From Methanobacteriota archaeon (GTDB taxonomy: Archaea; Thermoplasmatota; Thermoplasmata; UBA10834): DNA of 25,362 bases. This document shows positions 21,705 through 25,362 of this stretch, in pieces; positions within the stretch are counted from its first letter, which is position 1; every line of letters starts with the position of its first letter. Both the position numbers and the translations under genes were made by a program. The stretch spans positions 1 to 25,362 of the forward strand of contig JAABQR010000143.1 of assembly GCA_011391345.1 (NCBI GenBank), written 5' to 3'. The notes under the pieces are model-generated. The model had not been told where the DNA came from. It searched no databases and was given only the letters and a program-made list of their open reading frames with translations.

Positions 21705-22343
21705 TCAGTCGTACGGGAAACCCTTCTTGACGGCTCCACCGAGTATTGTCCCGCCAAGGGATCGCGCCCTTATCAGGCCCCTCAACGGCACGCCGTCGAC
21801 CTCGTTCATGCTGCTCTTGTTGACTATGACCAGCACCAGGACCGGTTCCCCGCCCGCCTCGCGGATGTCGGATATCGCGCCCTTGATTGTCGCGCCTGTG
21901 CTCAAGACATCGTCTACGATTATGATCTTCTTCTTGTCGCCGGTTGAGGCGAAGTTGGAGCTGAACGCGCCGCCGGTCTCTGCCTCCGAGTGTGGCCTGT
22001 ACACTCCGAAGTCCACACCGAGAAGCTCGGATATCTTGCAGGCGAACGGGACCCCGTTTATGGACACGCCCATGACCACGTCGGCCAGCTGATCCCTCTT
22101 CGAGAGTTCCTCGAGCGCAATGTCCGACATGAGTTCGGACATCAAGCCGATGCGGTATCCTGAGACACCGATCGACCTCCAACCGATCTTCACATCTGAT
22201 GGGGGGAGACCCTCCGCCCCGTATTCTATCAGGTAATTGACAGTGTCAATCGAAAGGTGTAACTCGTCTGCTATCTCCCTGACGCTCAAGCCCTTCTTTC
22301 TGAGGACCTTGGCGTTGGCTGCCAGCTCCTTCACATCTACCAT
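21705..22343 (-). CDS. gfcR: GfcR-like transcriptional regulator (HTH + orotate-PRTase-like domain)
   Basis: The 212-aa protein joins an N-terminal helix-turn-helix (about 8-45, with KKGLSVREIADELHLSIDTVNYLI) to a type I phosphoribosyltransferase domain. The PRPP-binding loop is IIIVDDVLSTGATIKGA (about 139-155). This is the archaeal orotate phosphoribosyltransferase-like family typified by haloarchaeal GfcR, which activates glycolytic and sugar-uptake genes. A pyrimidine-salvage PyrE role is less likely because of the HTH. A TTAATATCG box overlapping the end of the panE-like gene suggests its own promoter. Its location next to pgk fits a carbon-metabolism regulator, though the genes are convergent. 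Ligand and targets are unknown here. Confidence 0.85.
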   Translation of the reverse strand: MVDVKELAANAKVLRKKGLSVREIADELHLSIDTVNYLIEYGAEGLPPSDVKIGWRSIGVSGYRIGLMSELMSDIALEELSKRDQLADVVMGVSINGVPFACKISELLGVDFGVYRPHSEAETGGAFSSNFASTGDKKKIIIVDDVLSTGATIKGAISDIREAGGEPVLVLVIVNKSSMNEVDGVPLRGLIRARSLGGTILGGAVKKGFPYD

Positions 22344-22373
22344 CTTATCACGGCCCTGAAGAGTAGCATGTTA

Positions 22374-22384
22374 CGATATTAACC
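22374..22384 (-). promoter_or_regulatory. TATA box of the gfcR-like gene
   Basis: GGTTAATATCG on the minus strand overlaps the stop codon of the upstream panE-like gene and is centred about 36 bases before ATG 22343, giving a short leader with GTGAT near the start. Confidence 0.45.
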
Positions 22385-23287
22385 TTTCCTCAGGACACCT
22401 GGCTCCAGCGCCTCGACCATGGCAGCCATCGCCCTGTTCAAAGGAGTCCTGACGCCGAGGTGGGATCCTATCCTGCAAATCATGCCATTCATCTGCGAAA
22501 TCTCAGTCCTGCGGCCAAGCTCGACGTCCCTGAGCATGCTCGACCTATTCTCTGCCGTATCCTCAGCGACTGCCCTGACCCAGTCTATCATCATCACATC
22601 TGGCAGGACAACGCCCGCTGACTCTGCGACTGCGGCGCACTCGTCGCATAGCTCTGACATCAGACGTGAGATGGTTTCGCTCTCAACGAGCTTCCCGTTC
22701 GGAACTCGAAGGATAGCAGTGAGCGGGTTGATGCAGGCATTCACTATCGCCTTCGCCCATATCTCAGAAGCGACATCCGCCTTCACATCCACGATGAGCC
22801 CGCAGGCCGAGAACGCCTCGGCCAACCTGTTGGCCCCGAGCGCATCCATGTCAGAACCGATGACTGTCCGGCCAAAGCCGGATATCCTCACATTCCCAGG
22901 GGACAGGAGCGAGGCACCCATCGTGGTAGTCCCGCCGAAGGCTCTGGAACCCTTCCATGCGCGCATCAACTCCAAGTTGCCGAGGCCATTCTGGAGGGTC
23001 AGGACCGGGGTGTCGTTCCATGGCAGGTGCGTCAGGGCGTCGACCACAGACTTGGTGTGATATGCCTTCGTGGTCAGTATCATCAGGTCGGGGGCCTCAA
23101 GACCCTCGGCCGACTCACGTGTCTCGACGTTCACAGTCGCCTCGACCTCACCTGTCAGGCGCAGGCCATTGAGCTTGATGGCATCCATGTTCTCCCTGCG
23201 GCCCACGAGGACAACCTCGTGTTTCTGTGCCAAGATACCGCCCATGGCGCATCCGAGAGAGCCAGCGCCGAACACCAGTATGCGCAT
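22379..23287 (-). CDS. panE: Ketopantoate reductase (2-dehydropantoate 2-reductase) family
   Basis: This 302-aa NAD(P)H-dependent reductase makes pantoate for coenzyme A. The N-terminal Rossmann motif is ILVFGAGSLGCAMGGILA (3-20), with GRRENMDAI at the end of the second strand. LTLQNGLGNLE (about 95-105) is the family signature. EIWAKAIVNACINPLTAIL (about 175-193) includes the catalytic Lys and substrate-binding Asn. SSMLRDVELGRRTEISQMNG (about 249-268) is the C-terminal signature. Archaeal CoA synthesis also needs pantoate kinase and phosphopantothenate synthetase, not seen here. The ATG overlaps the stop of the AGT-EndoV gene by one base (TGATG), so the two genes form an operon. Confidence 0.9.
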   Translation of the reverse strand: MRILVFGAGSLGCAMGGILAQKHEVVLVGRRENMDAIKLNGLRLTGEVEATVNVETRESAEGLEAPDLMILTTKAYHTKSVVDALTHLPWNDTPVLTLQNGLGNLELMRAWKGSRAFGGTTTMGASLLSPGNVRISGFGRTVIGSDMDALGANRLAEAFSACGLIVDVKADVASEIWAKAIVNACINPLTAILRVPNGKLVESETISRLMSELCDECAAVAESAGVVLPDVMMIDWVRAVAEDTAENRSSMLRDVELGRRTEISQMNGMICRIGSHLGVRTPLNRAMAAMVEALEPGVLRKG

Positions 23288-24285
23288 CAGGGAACGATGA
23301 CCGCGAAGCGGCTATTTGTGGCTTGTTCTCGACTCAATCGCTCAGCGATGATATGAGCGGCCCTCGTTGGCTCAGGGATTCGGTGTTCGGAGAACCTCCT
23401 CACAATATCGAGCGTCTGCCTCTGTCCGATGCCGTCGCCAATGGATACGTACACAGGTTTTGACCTTCCCGCACCGACGAGTTCGAAGCCGACGACCCTG
23501 CCGTGGAGCGATATCTGCGCGACACCTTCACCTCGCAGCCCACCCCGTTTCCCGCAGAGCAGGCTCTTCGCCACACCGATGGTCGGCATTCTGAAGGCCA
23601 CGCCTGCGTGCGTAGCAATCCCCATACCCTCAGGATGGAGGATGCCGTTCCCATCGTACATCAGGACAGTCTTCTTGGGGAGGTCCTTCAACAAAGGCAG
23701 CACGAGGGGAAGCTCCCTGAACGCGAGATATGTAGGAACGTATGGGAAGACCGCGTCGCCTTCGTGGATCACATGATCGGTCATCTCACCGGATCTGTAA
23801 TCGAACAGCGCGGCGACCGCAAAGGCGTGCTCGCCCCTGTATGCGACATCCACACCGGCCACATAATCGATGTCTATCTCGCCCTTGGGGATTTTGGCAA
23901 GAAGGCGGAGCCCTTTCTGACGCGACCTCAATCCCTCAAGTGGACGGTCCGATACGAAGTCCGTGAACAACAGTTGGTCGAGGTCCACGACCTTACCATC
24001 CTCGACTCGCACACCCTCGGATTTCAGCAGGGCGCCCTTCTTCTGCGACCCTCCTCCAGTATAGCCACCCAACCTGCCGTCAGACTGCACGACACGCCTG
24101 CAAGGAACTCGGACGATGTCATCGTTCCTGCTCATCGCGAGTCCGACGAACCGGCTAGCAACCACGTCGCCCAAGGCGCGCGCGACCTCGCCATATGTCG
24201 TCACGCATCCTATCGGCACCTGGGAGACCATGTCATACGTAGCCTTCCACAGGTCAGGAATGCCCTCAAGACGGGAAGAGCGCAT
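23287..24285 (-). CDS. Alkylguanine-DNA alkyltransferase-like domain fused to endonuclease V
   Basis: The 332-aa bifunctional repair protein has two parts. Residues about 5-100 are an O6-alkylguanine alltransferase/ATL-like domain with VTTYGEVARALG (28-39), SRFVGLAMSRND (44-55) and VPCRRVV (60-66), followed by GRLGGYTGGG. The reactive Cys62 is present, but the usual PCHRV reads PCRRV. Residues about 118-332 are endonuclease V (Nfi), which nicks near deoxyinosine. Its motifs are YVAGVDVAYRG (Asp146), FPYVPTYLAFRELP (180-193), LMYDGNGILHPEGMGIATHAGV (Asp211) and PTIGVAKSLLCG (Lys240). A protein of this architecture with both activities is known from Ferroplasma acidarmanus. ATG 24285 is preferred over the adjacent TTG because it lies 27 bases from the shared TATA box. 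Confidence 0.93.
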   Translation of the reverse strand: MRSSRLEGIPDLWKATYDMVSQVPIGCVTTYGEVARALGDVVASRFVGLAMSRNDDIVRVPCRRVVQSDGRLGGYTGGGSQKKGALLKSEGVRVEDGKVVDLDQLLFTDFVSDRPLEGLRSRQKGLRLLAKIPKGEIDIDYVAGVDVAYRGEHAFAVAALFDYRSGEMTDHVIHEGDAVFPYVPTYLAFRELPLVLPLLKDLPKKTVLMYDGNGILHPEGMGIATHAGVAFRMPTIGVAKSLLCGKRGGLRGEGVAQISLHGRVVGFELVGAGRSKPVYVSIGDGIGQRQTLDIVRRFSEHRIPEPTRAAHIIAERLSREQATNSRFAVIVP

Positions 24286-24307
24286 CAATCATCCAACTCT
24301 CCTGTAA

Positions 24308-24317
24308 GATTTAAATC
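24308..24317. promoter_or_regulatory. Palindromic TATA box shared by two divergent leaderless genes
   Basis: GATTTAAATC is a perfect 10-base palindrome centred at 24312.5. The minus-strand ATG (24285) lies 27-28 bases to the left and the plus-strand ATG (24341) 28-29 bases to the right. Both distances match the TATA-to-start spacing of leaderless archaeal genes. An AGGAG near the minus-strand start could also help translation. Confidence 0.65.
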
Positions 24318-24340
24318 CCTGCGTCGACAAGTGTACTGGC

Positions 24341-25362
24341 ATGGGTTCAGGCACCCTTGGCCGATACTATTCCGTACTGGACGGCGAAGCAAGGGCCAGA
24401 TACCTCTCCACGAAAGAGACGAAGGTGGCCGTTGACATATCAGCACCCACGGAGGAGCTATGGGAAGCTCACGCGAACGCCCTCGGGGTCGAATCCGAGG
24501 AGGGAGCGGTAGATATGCTCGAGTTGAAGACCGAGCTTGCCAGAAGACTTCACTCCAAATGCGAGATCTGCGAGAGGAGGTGCGGAGCAAGTAGGAGTGA
24601 AGGGGAGGCGGGCCATTGCGGCGTTCTAGAGGCGCGAGTCACCAGCGAGTTCCTGCACACGGGGGAAGAACCTGACCTCGTTCCATCATACACGGTCTTC
24701 TTCGCGGGGTGCACCTTCGAGTGCGTCTACTGCCAGAACTGGGAAATAAGCACGCGCCCCAGATCGGGAGTGGTCATACCGCCACTGGAGATGGCGCGGA
24801 TGATCGAGAGAAGGGCAGGGACGTCAGGCGGCAACGGGTTCCACCGAGGCCGTTCCACAGGTGCGAGGAATGTGAACTGGGTCGGCGGAGACCCCTCCTC
24901 GAACCTCTTGTACATCTTGCAGACCCTGCGAGAATGTCGAGCGAACATACCACAGGTCTGGAACTCCAATATGTACCTCAGCGAAGAGTCCATGGCATTG
25001 CTGGAAGGAGTTGTCGACGTGTACCTCACCGACTTCAAGTATGGCAGCGACGCCTGCGCATCTAGGCTGTCCAACGCCCCCGACTACTTGCGCATCGTGA
25101 CCAGGAACCACCTCCTGGGAAGGGCTCATGCTGAGATAATAATCAGACATCTGGTCTTGCCAGGGCACGTCGAATGCTGCACGAGACCAGTTCTCAAGTG
25201 GATAGCTACGAATCTGAAGGATGTGAAGGTCAACGTGATGGCACAGTACCGGCCTGAGCACAAGGCGCGAGATCATCCCGACATATCGCGCAGGTTGCGA
25301 GCGTCCGAGTATGAGGATGCGATCGGGATAGCAGAAGACCTCGGACTGGAACTGGCAGACTG
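24341..25362 (+). CDS. PflX/PflA-like radical SAM protein, C-terminus beyond the window
   Basis: The plus-strand frame is open from ATG 24341 to the window edge (340 codons). The radical SAM CX3CX2C motif CTFECVYC (Cys124, Cys128, Cys131) is followed by QNW, as in COG1313 (PflX) proteins related to pyruvate formate-lyase activase. VGGDPSSNLL matches the GGDPTPNL SAM-binding segment and VWNSNMYLSEE the next strand. N-terminal to this lie four more cysteines, C74-x2-C77-x3-C81-x11-C93, in CEICERRCG...GHCG. These are a usual feature of PflX-type proteins and may bind a second cluster or zinc. The first 70 residues are poorly matched. Substrate is unknown for the family; some members sit with AMMECR1/Memo genes, not visible here. 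Confidence 0.85.
   Translation, partial: MGSGTLGRYYSVLDGEARARYLSTKETKVAVDISAPTEELWEAHANALGVESEEGAVDMLELKTELARRLHSKCEICERRCGASRSEGEAGHCGVLEARVTSEFLHTGEEPDLVPSYTVFFAGCTFECVYCQNWEISTRPRSGVVIPPLEMARMIERRAGTSGGNGFHRGRSTGARNVNWVGGDPSSNLLYILQTLRECRANIPQVWNSNMYLSEESMALLEGVVDVYLTDFKYGSDACASRLSNAPDYLRIVTRNHLLGRAHAEIIIRHLVLPGHVECCTRPVLKWIATNLKDVKVNVMAQYRPEHKARDHPDISRRLRASEYEDAIGIAEDLGLELAD

Noticed and set aside
1..25362. CRISPR array, IS element, integrase, phage or toxin-antitoxin genes
   Set aside because: No repeated spacer pattern, terminal inverted repeats, transposase/integrase motifs or paired small genes were seen; the window is housekeeping in content.

Overview
This is an archaeal chromosome segment, roughly 55-60% GC by eye. 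It carries a thermosome subunit, a PAN proteasome ATPase, archaeal MBF1, archease, archaeal-type phosphoglycerate kinase, a GfcR-like PRTase regulator and a mevalonate-pathway decarboxylase. TTTATA-like boxes often sit about 26-29 bases before start codons that lack a Shine-Dalgarno sequence, which fits leaderless archaeal mRNAs. A bacterial-type GrpE-DnaK-DnaJ set and an alkyltransferase-endonuclease V fusion (known from Ferroplasma) point towards Thermoplasmatota or a relative. That placement is an inference. I see no rRNA, tRNA, CRISPR array, IS element or phage gene; it reads as a housekeeping region, densely packed and with frequent strand switches.

Layout. 1-785 (-) is the N-terminal part of an MttB-family corrinoid methyltransferase that leaves the window. 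836-2871 holds a small zinc-ribbon protein, PAN (-) and, divergent from PAN, MBF1 (+). 2869-3952 (-) is a two-gene unit: a degenerate HisA-like TIM barrel followed by a DUF2240 protein. 4152-9585 (+) is a chaperone block: thermosome, grpE, dnaK, dnaJ. 9626-10369 (+) is a RuvC/YqgF-like RNase H-fold protein. 10370-15252 (-) carries tldD-pmbA(tldE)-nth in tight coupling, then archease and an mvaD-like decarboxylase from their own promoter. 15378-17319 (+) has aspartate dehydrogenase and an M24 Xaa-Pro-type peptidase. 17316-17699 (-) is a four-helix membrane protein. 18011-19021 (+) is a class II HDAC-like deacetylase. 19016-20179 (-) is a four-CBS protein whose C-terminus looks like a ribosome hibernation factor (HPF/RaiA). 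20484-21704 (+) is pgk with a long GC-rich leader. 21705-22343 (-) is the gfcR-like regulator. 22379-24285 (-) is ketopantoate reductase coupled to the AGT-endonuclease V fusion. 24341 to the end (+) is a PflX/PflA-like radical SAM protein that leaves the window.

Themes. Protein quality control dominates: PAN, group II chaperonin, the Hsp70 system, TldD/E and an M24 peptidase. DNA repair (endonuclease III, AGT-EndoV, RuvC-like), RNA ligation support (archease), cofactor synthesis (NadX-like, PanE) and central carbon metabolism (Pgk and a sugar-metabolism regulator homologue) make up most of the rest. The most unusual items are the CBS4-HPF fusion, the palindromic TATA box that appears to drive two divergent leaderless genes, the active-site-degenerate HisA-like protein, the RuvC-like protein with an extra N-terminal domain, the long pgk leader, and a repeated AAACC-pyrimidine motif in front of the chaperone genes. 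I found no clear wholly new multi-gene system.
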